Notes: generated by a model not told the origin, from the sequence alone. A DNA stretch of 64,000 nucleotides from Aureimonas sp. SK2 (GCF_029813115.1 NZ_JAPZDS010000013.1:62001-126000); one strand, 5' to 3'. Shown: positions 1 through 9,448, counted from the stretch's first letter. Program-made: numbers and translations.

Positions 1-1005
1 CGCCGGCAGGCCCGTCGTGAACATGTGGTGGACCCAGAGCCCGAAGCTGAGGAACCCCGTACCGACCGCCGCCAGCACGATCCAGGAATAGCCGAGCAGC
101 GGCCGCTGCGCGAAGGTCGGGATGATCATGGCGAGCAGGGCAATCGCCGGCAGGAAGACGATGTAGACCTCCGGGTGGCCGAAGATCCAGAACAGATGCT
201 GCCAGAGCATCGGGTCGCCGCCGCGCGTCGGGTCGAAGAAGGGCCAGTCGAACAGGCGCTCCATCTCGAACAGGATGTCGCCCGCGATCAGCGGCGGGAA
301 CGCGAAGAGGATCATCGCCGCGACGACGAGCACGTACCAAGCGTAGAGCGGCATGAGGTTGAGCCGCATGCCGGGCGGCCGGCACTTCAGCGCGCCGACG
401 ATCAGCTCGACCGCCGCCGCGATGGAGGCGACCTCGATGAAGGACAGGCCGAGCAGCCAGATGTCCGCCCCGTAGCCGGGCGTGAACCGCGCCTGGGTTG
501 TGAGCGGCGGATACATGAACCAGCCGGAGTTCGGCGCCTGGCCGAAGAAGATCGAGCCGCAGACGAAGATGCCGCCGATCAGGAAGCACCAGTAGCCGAA
601 GGCCGACAGGCGCGGGAACGGCAGATCGCGCGCGCCGAGCATCTGCGGCAGAAGGATGACCGCCACCGCCTCGAAGATCGGGACGGCGAAGAGGAACATC
701 ATCACCGTGCCGTGCAGCGTGTACACCTGGTTGTACATCGTCGCCGACAGGAAGTCGTTCTCCGGCACCGCCAGCTGCACGCGGATCATCAGGCCGAGGA
801 CGCCCGCGAACAGCATGAAGGCGAAGGAGGTGACCGTGTACCAGACGCCGACCGTCGTGTTGTTGACGTCGGACCAGTAGCGCCAGCCGGGCGGCGTTTC
901 CCAGACCTTGATCAGGCGCTCCTGCTGTCCCTTGCGGACGGCCTCGTCCTCCTGGTCGGGGTCGCCGGGGCGGCGCATCGCGTCGAGTTCGGCTGCGGCG
1001 CTCAT
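1..1005 (-). CDS. ctaD: Cytochrome c oxidase subunit I (partial, C-terminus beyond window)
   Basis: Catalytic heme-copper subunit of the aerobic terminal oxidase in the inner membrane; it reduces oxygen to water and pumps protons. The reverse-strand translation starts MSAAAELDAM and shows successive membrane helices with typical subunit I blocks, including TLHGTVMMF, PNSGWFMYPPL and the metal-site motif GHPEVYIVFLPA near residue 285. The HPEVY form (Glu in place of the Tyr-Ser pair) is that of A1-type oxidases. The start codon overlaps the stop of ctaC by three bases (ATGA), so both are translated from one message. The gene runs off the left edge with about 335 codons present of the usual 550 or more. 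Identification is secure; the missing part cannot be judged. Confidence 0.95.
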   Translation of the reverse strand, partial: MSAAAELDAMRRPGDPDQEDEAVRKGQQERLIKVWETPPGWRYWSDVNNTTVGVWYTVTSFAFMLFAGVLGLMIRVQLAVPENDFLSATMYNQVYTLHGTVMMFLFAVPIFEAVAVILLPQMLGARDLPFPRLSAFGYWCFLIGGIFVCGSIFFGQAPNSGWFMYPPLTTQARFTPGYGADIWLLGLSFIEVASIAAAVELIVGALKCRPPGMRLNLMPLYAWYVLVVAAMILFAFPPLIAGDILFEMERLFDWPFFDPTRGGDPMLWQHLFWIFGHPEVYIVFLPAIALLAMIIPTFAQRPLLGYSWIVLAAVGTGFLSFGLWVHHMFTTGLPA

Positions 1006-1991
1006 TTCAGGGCCTCCAGCCATTCGGCCATCGCGCGCGTCTGTTCGGGCGGGAGGGTCGCGAAGGACGGCATCTGCACACCCGGCTTCTCGTGTTCGGT
1101 GAGCGCGATGAAGCGCTGAATGTTGTCGGTGGTCACCGGCAGGATGCCGGCGCCAAGCGTCTCGCGCGAGCCGAGATGGGTGAGGTCCGGCCCGACGAGG
1201 CCGGCCGATGCCGTGCCGCGCACCTGATGGCAGGCGCCGCAGCCGTTGGCCTCGAAGGCGAGCCGGCCGGGGTGGTCGAGAAGAGTCGCGGGCGCCCGCT
1301 CGGCCTCGACGCGCCCCGCGAACTCGGCCTCCGAGACGACCTTCACCACGAAGCGCATCTGCGCATGGGCGTCGCCGCAGAACTCGGCGCAGATGCCGTG
1401 GAACGTGCCGGTGCGGGTCGGCTCCAGGACGATGCGGGTGATGCGGCCTGGGATCGTGTCCACCTTGCCGGCGATGTTCGGCACCCAGAAGGAATGGATG
1501 ACGTCGGGGCTGGACAGGAGGATCTCCGTCCGCTTGCCCACGGGAATCCAGAGCTCGTTGGCCGAGGGCACGCCCTCGCCCGACAGCGTCTTGGCGACGC
1601 CCGGCGTGTCGGACGCCTCGTAATGGATGCGCCACCAGAAACGCTCGCCCGAGACGGCAATGCGCGGCCCGTCGGCCGGGGCGCGAAAGCCCGGCATCAT
1701 CTGGAGGCCGAAGGCGAGAAGCGCGGTGAGGACCACCACGGGAAAGGCGACGCCGCCCCAGACGATCAGCCGCGTGCCTGTCCGCTCGCTATGGGCTTTC
1801 GGATGCGCCTTTGTGGCGTAGACCGACAGGCCCATGACGAAGAGCCAGATCAGGACTGCACCGCCCAGCATCCACCAGAAGAGGTGGAGGACTTCGGCGG
1901 ATTCCGTTCCCGCGGGATCGAAGGTCGACTGCGGGCCGCGGCAGGCGGACAGCGCGGCAACCGCGCCGACGACGAACCCGAAGCGCGCCAT
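1002..1991 (-). CDS. ctaC: Cytochrome c oxidase subunit II with fused cytochrome c domain (caa3-type)
   Basis: Electron-entry subunit of the terminal oxidase. The 329-residue protein has a lipoprotein-like signal (LSAC, Cys17), two membrane helices (about 36-58 and 75-98), then the periplasmic cupredoxin domain. CuA ligands are visible as His166 (DVIHSFW) and CAEFCGDAHAQM (Cys201, Cys205, His209, Met212). A C-terminal cytochrome c domain follows, with the heme motif CGACH at 251-255 and a likely Met ligand in VQMPSF near residue 307. The fused heme domain marks a caa3-type oxidase, which takes electrons from cytochrome c through its own heme. It is the first gene of the pair with ctaD. No other function is plausible. 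Confidence 0.95.
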   Translation of the reverse strand: MARFGFVVGAVAALSACRGPQSTFDPAGTESAEVLHLFWWMLGGAVLIWLFVMGLSVYATKAHPKAHSERTGTRLIVWGGVAFPVVVLTALLAFGLQMMPGFRAPADGPRIAVSGERFWWRIHYEASDTPGVAKTLSGEGVPSANELWIPVGKRTEILLSSPDVIHSFWVPNIAGKVDTIPGRITRIVLEPTRTGTFHGICAEFCGDAHAQMRFVVKVVSEAEFAGRVEAERAPATLLDHPGRLAFEANGCGACHQVRGTASAGLVGPDLTHLGSRETLGAGILPVTTDNIQRFIALTEHEKPGVQMPSFATLPPEQTRAMAEWLEALK

Positions 1992-2224
1992 CCGCCGGAA
2001 ATGGGTGTGCAGGCTGTTCAGGTTCGGCCCCCATGCTCGGACCGACGTGGCACCCCCGCGCCGCGATCCCTATCAACACGACTTGTCCCCGAGCCGGCGA
2101 CCGATCACGTTGATGGCATCATCTATGGCGCGCGACTCTTTCGGCTAGAGTCGCGCGTCTAGAGACGTCCCAAAGAGACGAAAGCCGACGGGATCGACCG
2201 CCGGCTTAGGGAAGGTTGGTGTCG

Positions 2225-2425
2225 TCAGTGCCGGGTCTCGGCCCCGTGCCGTTCCTCGACATGGCCGTCGCCATGGGCATGGTCGGCGGGACGGGCGTTC
2301 AGGCCTTGCGTCCAGCCCTCCATCCACTCGGTGCGGAGCGTCGAGCCGACGGGATATTCGCAGGCCGACTTCGGCACGTTGTTCTGGAAGGCCAGCTTGC
2401 CCTGCTGGAATGCATCGGTTGCCAT
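2225..2425 (-). CDS. Small ribosome-modulation-factor-like (Rmf/CrpP fold) protein
   Basis: A 66-residue protein beginning MATDAFQQGKLAF. The pattern QGxxAF, then a lone Cys followed by YP, then WMEGW and a basic tail follows the layout of ribosome modulation factor and its relatives (E. coli Rmf has QRGYQAG, CPY and WLGGW at matching places). Rmf dimerises 70S ribosomes in stationary phase; whether this homologue does so is inference. The start is set by a good ribosome binding site (caggag) eight bases upstream; an in-frame ATG 33 bases further up lacks one. The C-terminal 25 residues are rich in His, Gly and Glu and are not part of the family core. Confidence 0.6.
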   Translation of the reverse strand: MATDAFQQGKLAFQNNVPKSACEYPVGSTLRTEWMEGWTQGLNARPADHAHGDGHVEERHGAETRH

Positions 2426-2512
2426 GTTGCGGCTCCTGTCCGGTTGCACGTGCGGCAAAACGGACGAGCCGCCCGTCCGTTCCCGGAAGGGCGGCTCCGA
2501 TGCCGGGGGCCG

Positions 2513-2782
2513 TCAGATGCGAAGGCCGGTGCCGAGCCCCATGGAGGCGAGGATCAGGCCGGGATCGGCATCGACGTCGCTGACGGGAATGCCGAGCCCG
2601 TCGCGCACCGCCACCACCGCGATCTCGGCGTCGACCGTGTCGGGCACGTCGTAGATCCGCACCGCCTCGGCCGCCAGCTCGTCCTCGTTGCGGCAGCGCC
2701 GGGCGTGCGCCCGCGCGCCCACCACCGAGCGAAAGGCCTGAAACTTGCTGATGTCCTCGTAGTCCATGCGCACAACGAACAT
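2513..2782 (-). CDS. Hypothetical protein, 89 residues
   Basis: Reading starts MFVVRMDYEDISKF after a strong ribosome binding site (cggagg, 9 bases before the ATG), which is why this start is chosen over the much longer open frame that continues upstream. The protein is small, acidic in its second half, with no signal peptide or membrane helix. Residues 55-75 alternate hydrophobic and charged (DAEIAVVAVRDGLGIPVSD), suggesting a small alpha/beta fold. It lies head-to-tail with the Rmf-like gene and divergent from the lactate operon. I do not recognise the family, so no function is offered. Confidence 0.6.
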   Translation of the reverse strand: MFVVRMDYEDISKFQAFRSVVGARAHARRCRNEDELAAEAVRIYDVPDTVDAEIAVVAVRDGLGIPVSDVDADPGLILASMGLGTGLRI

Positions 2783-2986
2783 TTCTTGGGCCTCCGTTGC
2801 TGTTGAGGAAAAGTTAATCACGCCTTTCGCCGATCGCCAAGCGAAACTCTCGTGACACGATCCGTGATGTTGCGGCGCAGCGCCAGAAAGCGGGCGAGGA
2901 GAAGGCCCGTCGGACAGCGAAATGCGACTTGCGCGGCCGGGCCGGGCGCTCCAAAACCGTTGCATCCTTTGGAGGAAGGCCGACCG

Positions 2987-3793
2987 ATGACCCCCGATCC
3001 CGCCCCGCCCGCCCGTCCTCCGGCAAGCCCACGCGTCGCGCTCTTCGTCACCTGCCTCGTCAACGTGATGCGGCCGGCGATCGCCGAGAGCACGCGCGAA
3101 CTCCTGCTGGCGGCGGGCTGCGAAGTCTTTGTGCCGCTGGACCAGACCTGCTGCGGCCAGCCCGCCTTCAACTCGGGGGACGAGGCGGACGGACGCGCCA
3201 TGGCCCGGCACCAGATCGCCGCCCTGGAAGGCTTCGACTACGTTGTCGTCCCGTCGGGCTCCTGCGCCGGCACGATCCGCCACACCTGGCCGGAAACCTT
3301 TGCGGGCGATGCGGCATGGGCCGGGCGATCACGCGCGCTGGCGGCCAAGACGCACGAGATCACGAGTTTTCTCGTCGACGTGATGGGGTTCCGGCCGGAG
3401 CCGTCGCGGTTTTCGGCCATCGCCACCTACCACGACACCTGCTCGGGGCTTCGCGAGCTCGGCGTCCACGACCAGCCGCGCGATCTTCTCGAAAGCGTCG
3501 AGGGCCTGCGTCTCGTGCCCCTGCCGGACGCCAATGTCTGCTGCGGCTTCGGCGGCACCTTCTGCGTGAAGTACCCCGCCATCTCCAACGCGGTGGTGGA
3601 CGAGAAGGCGCGCGCGATCGAGGGCACGGGGGCGGAGATCCTCCTCGGCGGCGATCTCGGCTGCCTCATGAACATGGCCGGTAAGCTTGGCCGGCGCGGG
3701 TCCGGCGTGCGCGCCTTCCACACGGTGGAGGCGCTGACCGGGCGCCTCGGCACGGCCGCGATCGGCCAAGCCGTGGGAGGAAAGAGCCGATGA
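2987..3793 (+). CDS. lutA: LutA-like (Fe-S)-binding subunit of L-lactate oxidation complex
   Basis: A 268-residue cytoplasmic protein with the two cysteine-rich CCG domains typical of LutA/YkgE and the heterodisulfide-reductase family: TCCGQPAFNSG around residues 54-64 and NVCCGFGGTF around 183-192, each with its partner cysteine upstream (TCLVN, HDTCSG). LutA, LutB and LutC together oxidise L-lactate to pyruvate. The start at 2987 follows a clear GGAGG at 2971; the frame is open further upstream but without such a site. The stop overlaps the lutB start (ATGA). The gene order lutA-lutB-lutC with overlapping ends is the standard operon, but no lactate permease or LutR regulator is adjacent. 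Glycolate oxidase iron-sulfur subunits look similar, but the neighbours decide for Lut. Confidence 0.85.
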   Translation: MTPDPAPPARPPASPRVALFVTCLVNVMRPAIAESTRELLLAAGCEVFVPLDQTCCGQPAFNSGDEADGRAMARHQIAALEGFDYVVVPSGSCAGTIRHTWPETFAGDAAWAGRSRALAAKTHEITSFLVDVMGFRPEPSRFSAIATYHDTCSGLRELGVHDQPRDLLESVEGLRLVPLPDANVCCGFGGTFCVKYPAISNAVVDEKARAIEGTGAEILLGGDLGCLMNMAGKLGRRGSGVRAFHTVEALTGRLGTAAIGQAVGGKSR

Positions 3794-5235
3794 GCGCCAC
3801 CAGCCAGCGCGCGCCCCTCGACTTCCATGCCCGCACGGACGCGGCGCTCGCCGACGACTGGCTGAAGGTCGCCATCGACCGCACCACCGGCACCGCCCGC
3901 ACCAAGCGCGCGGCGATCGTCGACCAATGGCCGGACTTCGCGGTGGCGCGCGAGCGCGGCCGGCAGATCAAGGACCATGTCGTCGCCCATCTCGGACACT
4001 ACCTCGCCGAGTTCGAGCGCAACGCCGTGGCCAGCGGCTCGGTGGTGCACTATGCCGCGACGGCGGACGAGGCCTGTCGCATCGTGGTGGACATCTGCCG
4101 CAAGGCGGGCGCCCGAAGCGCCACGCGCTCCAAATCGATGCTCGGCGAGGAGATCGGCCTGCCCCACGCGCTGGAGGAGGCCGGGATCGAGCGGGTCGAG
4201 ACCGATCTGGCCGAACACATCGTGCAGCTCGCGGGCGAGCGCCCGAGCCACATCATCTGGCCGGCCATGCACAAGACGCGCGAGCAGATTTCCGAGCTGT
4301 TCAAGGCGTCCCACGCCGACCCGCACCGGGAGGAAACGCCCGAAGCCATGGCGGCCTCCGCCCGGCGCCATCTGCGGCAGCGCTTTCTCTCCGCCGAGGT
4401 CGGCATCTCCGGCGCGAACTTCCTCGTCGCCGACACGGGCTCGGTCTGTACCGTGACCAACGAGGGCAACGCGGAGATGACGACGACCCCGCCGCGCGTC
4501 CACATCGTGACGGCCGGGATCGAGAAGCTCGTGCCGACGATGGGCCACGCGGCGATGATGCTGCGCCTCCTCGTGCGCTCGGCCACGGGCGCCGCGCTGA
4601 CGCAGTACACGACCTTCCATACCGGGCCGAAGCGGCCGGGCGACCTCGACGGGCCGGAGGAGATGCACATCGTCCTCGTCGACAACGGCCGCACGAAGAT
4701 GCTGGCCGACCGGCAGATGCGCGAGATGCTCCGCTGCATCCGCTGCGGCGCCTGCATGAACCATTGCCCGGTCTTCAACCAGATCGGCGGCCATGCCTAT
4801 GGCGGCACCTATCCCGGCCCCATGGGCGCGGTGCTCACGCCCGTCTTCGACGGGCTCAACGCGGCGACGCGCGACCTCGCCCATGCCTGCACGCTGAACG
4901 GACGCTGCCGCGAGGTATGCCCGGTGGACATCCCGCTCCCGACGCTCCTGAAGGGCTGGCGGGAGAGGAGCTGGCGCGAGGGGCTGGAGCCGCTCTCGAT
5001 GCGCTCCGGGCTGAAGCTCTTCACCTTCGCCGCGGCCCGCCCCCGCCTCTGGCGGATCGGTACCGGGCTCGCCGCCCGCGTCCTGCGCCTGATGGGCGGG
5101 CGGCGCGGAGCCATTTCCCGACTGCCGGGCCTGGCCGGCGCCTGGACGCTCCACCGCGACATGCCCGCCCCGCCGCCCGGGCCGACCTTTCTCCAGGCCG
5201 AGGCGGCGCGCCGGAAGCGCGGGGAGCGGCCATGA
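3790..5235 (+). CDS. lutB: LutB-like iron-sulfur subunit (LUD domain plus two 4Fe-4S clusters)
   Basis: Central 481-residue subunit of the LutABC lactate-oxidising complex. An N-terminal LUD domain (about 60-290) is followed by two ferredoxin motifs, CIRCGACMNHCP near 315-326 and CTLNGRCREVCP near 366-377, then a C-terminal helical region. The second motif has Asn-Gly where most ferredoxins have one or two other residues; this is normal for LutB. ATG overlaps the lutA stop and the lutC ATG overlaps its stop, so all three genes are translationally coupled. Length and domain order match the family. Confidence 0.9.
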   Translation: MSATSQRAPLDFHARTDAALADDWLKVAIDRTTGTARTKRAAIVDQWPDFAVARERGRQIKDHVVAHLGHYLAEFERNAVASGSVVHYAATADEACRIVVDICRKAGARSATRSKSMLGEEIGLPHALEEAGIERVETDLAEHIVQLAGERPSHIIWPAMHKTREQISELFKASHADPHREETPEAMAASARRHLRQRFLSAEVGISGANFLVADTGSVCTVTNEGNAEMTTTPPRVHIVTAGIEKLVPTMGHAAMMLRLLVRSATGAALTQYTTFHTGPKRPGDLDGPEEMHIVLVDNGRTKMLADRQMREMLRCIRCGACMNHCPVFNQIGGHAYGGTYPGPMGAVLTPVFDGLNAATRDLAHACTLNGRCREVCPVDIPLPTLLKGWRERSWREGLEPLSMRSGLKLFTFAAARPRLWRIGTGLAARVLRLMGGRRGAISRLPGLAGAWTLHRDMPAPPPGPTFLQAEAARRKRGERP

Positions 5236-5873
5236 GCGCGCGCGAGACCATCTTTTCCGCGATCGGCCGGGCGCTGGGCCGTCCCGGCGATCCCACCGCG
5301 ATCCGCGTGGAGGCCGATGCCCTCCTCGCCGAGCTGGAACGCGTGCGCCCGCGACTGGCGGAAGGCGATCCCGTCTCCCTGTTCGAGGCGGCGGTGACGC
5401 GGCTGCCGCCCGGCGCCTCGTCCGAGCGCCTGGCGAGCTTGGCGGACCTTCCCGCCGCCTGCGCCCGGCGCCTGGCCTCCCTCGGTCTCGCGCCGGCCCT
5501 GAAGATCCAGCCCCGGCCCGAGCTCGAAGCCCTCGACTGGACGGCCGCGGGCCTCGCCCTCCAGGCGGCGGTGGACGACCGCGTCGCCCTGTCGATGGCG
5601 GAACGGGGCATCGCCGAGACGGCCAGCCTCGTCCTGCGCTCAAGCTCCGACATGGCGATCCTCGACGCCTTCCTGCCGCTCCATCATCTGGTGGCGCTGC
5701 GGACGCGGGATGTCGTGCCGCACCTCGAAGACGCCGTCGCGGACGCGGACCTCGCGCGCTCGCGCAACCTCGTCATCGCGACGGGTCCGAGCGGGACCAC
5801 CGACATCGAGGGCAGCCTCGTCATCGGCGTCCACGGCCCTGCGACGCTGCACGTCTTCCTGATCGAAGAATAG
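5232..5873 (+). CDS. lutC: LutC-like LUD-domain protein of lactate utilisation
   Basis: Third gene of the lactate operon, 213 residues, starting MSARETIFSAIGRAL. It is a single LUD domain: the conserved C-terminal blocks SMAERGIAETASLVL and ATGPSGTTDIEGSLVIGVHGP (about 190-208) are those of the LutC/YkgG family. LutC is thought to be a structural or catalytic partner of LutA and LutB in L-lactate oxidation. The ATG overlaps the lutB stop by four bases. The gene ends just before a convergent response regulator, with only six bases between the two stops. Confidence 0.87.
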   Translation: MSARETIFSAIGRALGRPGDPTAIRVEADALLAELERVRPRLAEGDPVSLFEAAVTRLPPGASSERLASLADLPAACARRLASLGLAPALKIQPRPELEALDWTAAGLALQAAVDDRVALSMAERGIAETASLVLRSSSDMAILDAFLPLHHLVALRTRDVVPHLEDAVADADLARSRNLVIATGPSGTTDIEGSLVIGVHGPATLHVFLIEE

Positions 5874-5879
5874 CGAGCG

Positions 5880-6269
5880 TCAGTCCGCCGAGACGCCTTC
5901 GATGGCGTTGGCGAGATCGCGGGCGGAATAGGGCTTGCGCAGGAGACCCGTGCGCGGCCGCTCCAGCGTGGCGGCTGAGAGGTTGTCGGAATTGCCGGTC
6001 GCGAAGAGCAGCCCGAGATCGGGTTGGAGCGCGCGCAGCGCCTGCGCCAGATCGTCGCCCCGCATGTCGGGCAGGCTGACGTCCAGAACCGCCACCCGGC
6101 AGTCCCCGTCCTCGCGCAGCGCGCGCAAGGCCTCGTCTCCCCTCGCGAATTCCGACACGGTGTAGCCGGCGTCCTCGATCCATTCGGCCGTCAGGGCGCG
6201 GATCATCGGGTCGTCCTCGACCAGCATCACCTTGCCTTGGCCCGCCGGGTTGTGGTCGGAAACGGTCAT
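5880..6269 (-). CDS. Single-domain response regulator
   Basis: A 129-residue receiver domain without an output domain. The acidic pocket VEDD (about 17-20), the phospho-acceptor Asp63 in VLDVSLPD, the switch Thr/Ser region LLFATGNSD and the conserved Lys in LRKPYS are all present. Such lone receivers act by phosphate relay or by binding a partner. It is transcribed away from the LOV hybrid histidine kinase that starts 100 bases off, so it is the likely partner of that kinase (inference). A start at 6269 is the only sensible ATG. Confidence 0.85.
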   Translation of the reverse strand: MTVSDHNPAGQGKVMLVEDDPMIRALTAEWIEDAGYTVSEFARGDEALRALREDGDCRVAVLDVSLPDMRGDDLAQALRALQPDLGLLFATGNSDNLSAATLERPRTGLLRKPYSARDLANAIEGVSAD

Positions 6270-6368
6270 TGCCGCCTTTCCCGTTCGTCGTGTGCGAACG
6301 ATTTTCGTCCCATGACATTATCAGGCCGGGCGGGATCCGTCGCCCTCCGACCCTTTCACAAGGCCTCC

Positions 6369-7997
6369 ATGACCAACCGCTTCGACAGCCCGCCCCCCTT
6401 CGACGGCCCGAGGCCGACGGTCCGGTCCAGCGCCGCGGGGCGGCTGGACAGCCATGACGACATCTTCTTCGCCGCCGTCGAGACGACGCGCATGCCGATG
6501 ACGGTGACCGATCCCTACCAGCCCGACAACCCCATCGTCTTCGCAAACAACGCCTTCATCCAGATGACGGGCTATTCGCGCGAGGAGATCGTCGGCAACA
6601 ATTGCCGGTTCCTCCAGGGGCCGGACACCGATCGCGCCACGATCGCGGAGGTGCGGGCTGCGATCGAAAGCCGCAGCGAGATCGCGACGGAGGTCCTGAA
6701 CTATCGCAAGGACGGGTCCACGTTCTGGAACGCCCTGTTCATCTCGCCGGTCTACGACCCCAACGGGAAGCTGGTCTATTTCTTCGGCTCCCAGCTCGAC
6801 GTCTCGCGCCGGCGCGACGCCGAAGAAGGCCTGCGCCAGGCGCAGAAGATGGAGGCGCTCGGCCAGCTCACCGGCGGCATCGCGCACGACTTCAACAATC
6901 TCCTGCAGATCGTCACCGGCTATGTCGAGGTGATCGCGGGCCAGCTCGAGAAGCCCGAGCTCGACCGCCCCCGCGCCATCCGGGCGGTGGACAACGTGCG
7001 CTCGGCCTCCGCCCGCGCCGTGACGCTGACGCAGCAGCTCCTCGCCTTCGCCCGCAAGCAGCGCCTTGAGGGGCGCCTCGTCAATCTCAACGGGCTCGTC
7101 GCCGGCATGAGCGAGATCGCCGGCCGCACGCTCGGCGACCAGATCTCGGTGGAGACCGACCTCGCGCCGGATCTTTCGACCTGCCGCATCGACCCGACGC
7201 AGGCCGAGGTCGCCCTCCTCAACATCCTGATCAACGCGCGCGACGCCATGTCCTCGTCCTCCGGCGGCACCGTGCGCATCCGCACCCGCAACCGGCAGAT
7301 CTCGCCGGAGGACGCCGCCCATTACGACAGCGTCATGCCGGGCGCCTACGTCTCGGTCTGCGTCGAGGACACAGGGTCCGGCATGCCGCGCGAGGTGCTG
7401 GCCCGCGTGCTGGACCCGTTCTTCACCACCAAGGAGGAGGGCAAGGGCACCGGGCTCGGCCTCTCCATGGTCTACGGCTTCGCCAAGCAGTCGGGCGGCA
7501 CCGTCCATATCGTATCGCGCCTCGGCGAAGGCACGACGGTGGAGCTCCTGTTCCCCGCCGCGATCGGAGAAGAGCAGAAGTCGCTGCAAAGGGTGCGAAG
7601 CATCGAGCGCCAGGGCACCGAACGCCTCCTCGTGGTGGACGACCGGGCGGAGGTGGCCGAACTCGCGCGCGACATGCTGGAGGAGCAGGGCTACACGGTG
7701 ACGGTGGAGACCACGCCGCTCGCAGCCCTGAAGCGGCTCCAGGCGGGCGAGCCGTTCGATCTCCTGTTCTCCGACCTCGTGATGCCGGGCGGCATGAACG
7801 GCGTGGTGCTGGCGCGCGAAGCGCGGCGCATCAAGCCCCGCATCCGCGTCCTCCTCACCACCGGCTACGCCGAGGCCTCGCTGGAGCGGACCGACGCGGG
7901 CGGATCGGAGTTCGAGATCATCAACAAGCCCTACTCGCGCCAGGACCTGACGCGAAAAGTGCGCATCGTCCTCGACGGCCCGACCGGGGTCGGCTGA
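6369..7997 (+). CDS. LOV-domain blue-light sensor histidine kinase with C-terminal receiver
   Basis: A soluble 542-residue hybrid kinase. The N-terminal PAS domain (about 30-145) carries GNNCRFLQ with Cys79, the photoactive cysteine that forms an adduct with flavin in LOV domains. A dimerisation/phospho-acceptor helix follows ([11 protein letters not shown], His173), then an ATPase domain with the N-box [10 protein letters not shown], the G1 block EDTGSGM, the F-box DPFFTTK and the G2 block GTGLGLS. A receiver domain ends the protein (VVDDR, phospho-acceptor in [10 protein letters not shown]). No membrane segment is present. ATG at 6369 is preferred; another in-frame ATG at 6314 would add 18 residues with no better binding site. 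It is divergent from the lone receiver gene. Light sensing is inferred from the intact LOV motif. Confidence 0.9.
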   Translation: MTNRFDSPPPFDGPRPTVRSSAAGRLDSHDDIFFAAVETTRMPMTVTDPYQPDNPIVFANNAFIQMTGYSREEIVGNNCRFLQGPDTDRATIAEVRAAIESRSEIATEVLNYRKDGSTFWNALFISPVYDPNGKLVYFFGSQLDVSRRRDAEEGLRQAQKMEALGQLTGGIAHDFNNLLQIVTGYVEVIAGQLEKPELDRPRAIRAVDNVRSASARAVTLTQQLLAFARKQRLEGRLVNLNGLVAGMSEIAGRTLGDQISVETDLAPDLSTCRIDPTQAEVALLNILINARDAMSSSSGGTVRIRTRNRQISPEDAAHYDSVMPGAYVSVCVEDTGSGMPREVLARVLDPFFTTKEEGKGTGLGLSMVYGFAKQSGGTVHIVSRLGEGTTVELLFPAAIGEEQKSLQRVRSIERQGTERLLVVDDRAEVAELARDMLEEQGYTVTVETTPLAALKRLQAGEPFDLLFSDLVMPGGMNGVVLAREARRIKPRIRVLLTTGYAEASLERTDAGGSEFEIINKPYSRQDLTRKVRIVLDGPTGVG

Positions 7998-8050
7998 GGG
8001 CGGCGGAATCCGATACCGGTTTCCGGGGCGATGCGCTAAACGGCTCGCCC

Positions 8051-9448
8051 ATGTGGCAGCGTGCGGTCGAGATTCCATCCCTCCTCGAGGCGGCGCGGCG
8101 GCTTCGGCCGCTGGGCGGCCTCGTCTGGCTGGATTCGGCCCGCCCGCAGGGCGCGAACGCGCGGTGGTCGATCCTTTCGGCCGCGCCGTTCGATCGGCTG
8201 GAGGCGGGGCTTTCCGGCCTCCGCCTCGGGGGCGAGGCGATCGATGGGCCGCCCTTCGCCGCGCTCGACGCGATCCTGGCTCGGTACCGGGTCGAGCCGA
8301 CCGACGACGCCCCGCCCTTTGTCGGCGGGCTGCTCGGCACGATCGACTTCGAGGCCGGGCACCTTCTGGAAAGGCTCCATCGCCCGGCCGGCTTCGACCC
8401 CGCCCGGCCGCTTCTCGGCTTCGGCCTCCATGACACCGCCCTTGTCTTCGACCATGCCGCCGGCACGGCGCGGCTCCTGTCGACGGGGTTCGGACCGGGG
8501 CTCGACGCCGCCTCCCCCCTCGCCGACCGCCATGCGCGGGCGGACGAACGGCTCGACCGGTTCGAGGCGGCGCTTGCCGCGCCCCTGCCGCCCGCCCCGC
8601 CCGCGCCGCCCTTCGTGCCGGACTGGACGTCCAGCCGCGAGGCCGCCGCCTATGCCGCCGAGGTGGAGCGGGTGAAGGAGCTGATCCTCGACGGCGAGGT
8701 CTACCAGGCCAACCTGTCGCGCCGGCTGCGGGCGGTGCTGCCCAAAGGGTTCGACCCGTTCGCGCTCTACGCTCGCCTGCGCGCGGTCAACCCCGCCCCC
8801 TATGCCGCCTATCTCGAGGAGCCGCATCGCACGGTCGCCTCCGCCTCGCCGGAACTCTTCCTGCGCGTGCGGGGCGGCCTCGTGGAAACGCGCCCGATCA
8901 AGGGCACCGCGCGCCGCTCCGACAAGGAGGCGGCCGACCGCGCGGCGGCCGAGGCGCTTCTCGCCTCCGAAAAGGACCGGGCCGAGAACGTCATGATCGT
9001 GGACCTCCTGCGCAACGACCTGTCGCGGGTCTGCGAGGTGGATTCGATCGCCGTCCCCGAACTCTGCGCGCTGGAATCCTATGCGGGGCTCCATCACCTC
9101 GTCTCGGCCGTCACCGGGCACCTGCAGCCGGGCACCGGCATCGGCGCCCTGATATCAGCCGCCTTTCCCGGCGGCTCGATCACCGGGGCGCCGAAGATTC
9201 GGGCGACCGACATCGTGGCCACGATCGAGGGCGCGCCGCGCGGCCTCTACTGCGGCTCGGTCGCCGCCCTGTCCTTCTGCGGGGCGGCGGACCTGTCGAT
9301 CGCCATCCGCACCCTGGAATTTGAAGGGAATGCCGTGTCCTTCGGAACCGGCGGCGGGGTGACGGTCCTGTCGGACGGCCCGGCCGAATGGGCGGAGACG
9401 GAAACCAAGGCGGCCCGCATCCTCGCCGCCTTCGGGGCCGACGCATGA
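8051..9448 (+). CDS. pabB: Aminodeoxychorismate synthase component I
   Basis: A 465-residue chorismate-binding enzyme that, with PabA, turns chorismate and glutamine into 4-amino-4-deoxychorismate for folate. The C-terminal chorismate-binding half (about 195-460) shows GEVYQANLSRRL, ETRPIKGTARR near residue 280, LRNDLSRVC and FPGGSITGAPK. The Lys in PIKGT is diagnostic for PabB; anthranilate synthase TrpE has Ala there. The next gene is pabA, overlapping by four bases, which settles the role. The ATG sits 50 bases after the kinase stop with no strong binding site visible. Confidence 0.9.
   Translation: MWQRAVEIPSLLEAARRLRPLGGLVWLDSARPQGANARWSILSAAPFDRLEAGLSGLRLGGEAIDGPPFAALDAILARYRVEPTDDAPPFVGGLLGTIDFEAGHLLERLHRPAGFDPARPLLGFGLHDTALVFDHAAGTARLLSTGFGPGLDAASPLADRHARADERLDRFEAALAAPLPPAPPAPPFVPDWTSSREAAAYAAEVERVKELILDGEVYQANLSRRLRAVLPKGFDPFALYARLRAVNPAPYAAYLEEPHRTVASASPELFLRVRGGLVETRPIKGTARRSDKEAADRAAAEALLASEKDRAENVMIVDLLRNDLSRVCEVDSIAVPELCALESYAGLHHLVSAVTGHLQPGTGIGALISAAFPGGSITGAPKIRATDIVATIEGAPRGLYCGSVAALSFCGAADLSIAIRTLEFEGNAVSFGTGGGVTVLSDGPAEWAETETKAARILAAFGADA

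Noticed and set aside
25-1119. Long forward open frame at the left edge
   Set aside because: It is antisense to ctaD, which has a clear family match; the forward product is Arg/Glu/Asp-rich low-complexity, typical of a shadow in GC-rich DNA.
3427-5643. 738-codon reverse open frame
   Set aside because: It covers lutA, lutB and lutC on the opposite strand and shows only Arg/Pro/Gly-rich composition with no start site.
6321-8078. 585-codon reverse open frame
   Set aside because: Antisense to the LOV histidine kinase, whose domains are complete; no recognisable fold.
8051-9448. Anthranilate synthase TrpE
   Set aside because: The PIKGT lysine and the direct pairing with pabA favour PabB.
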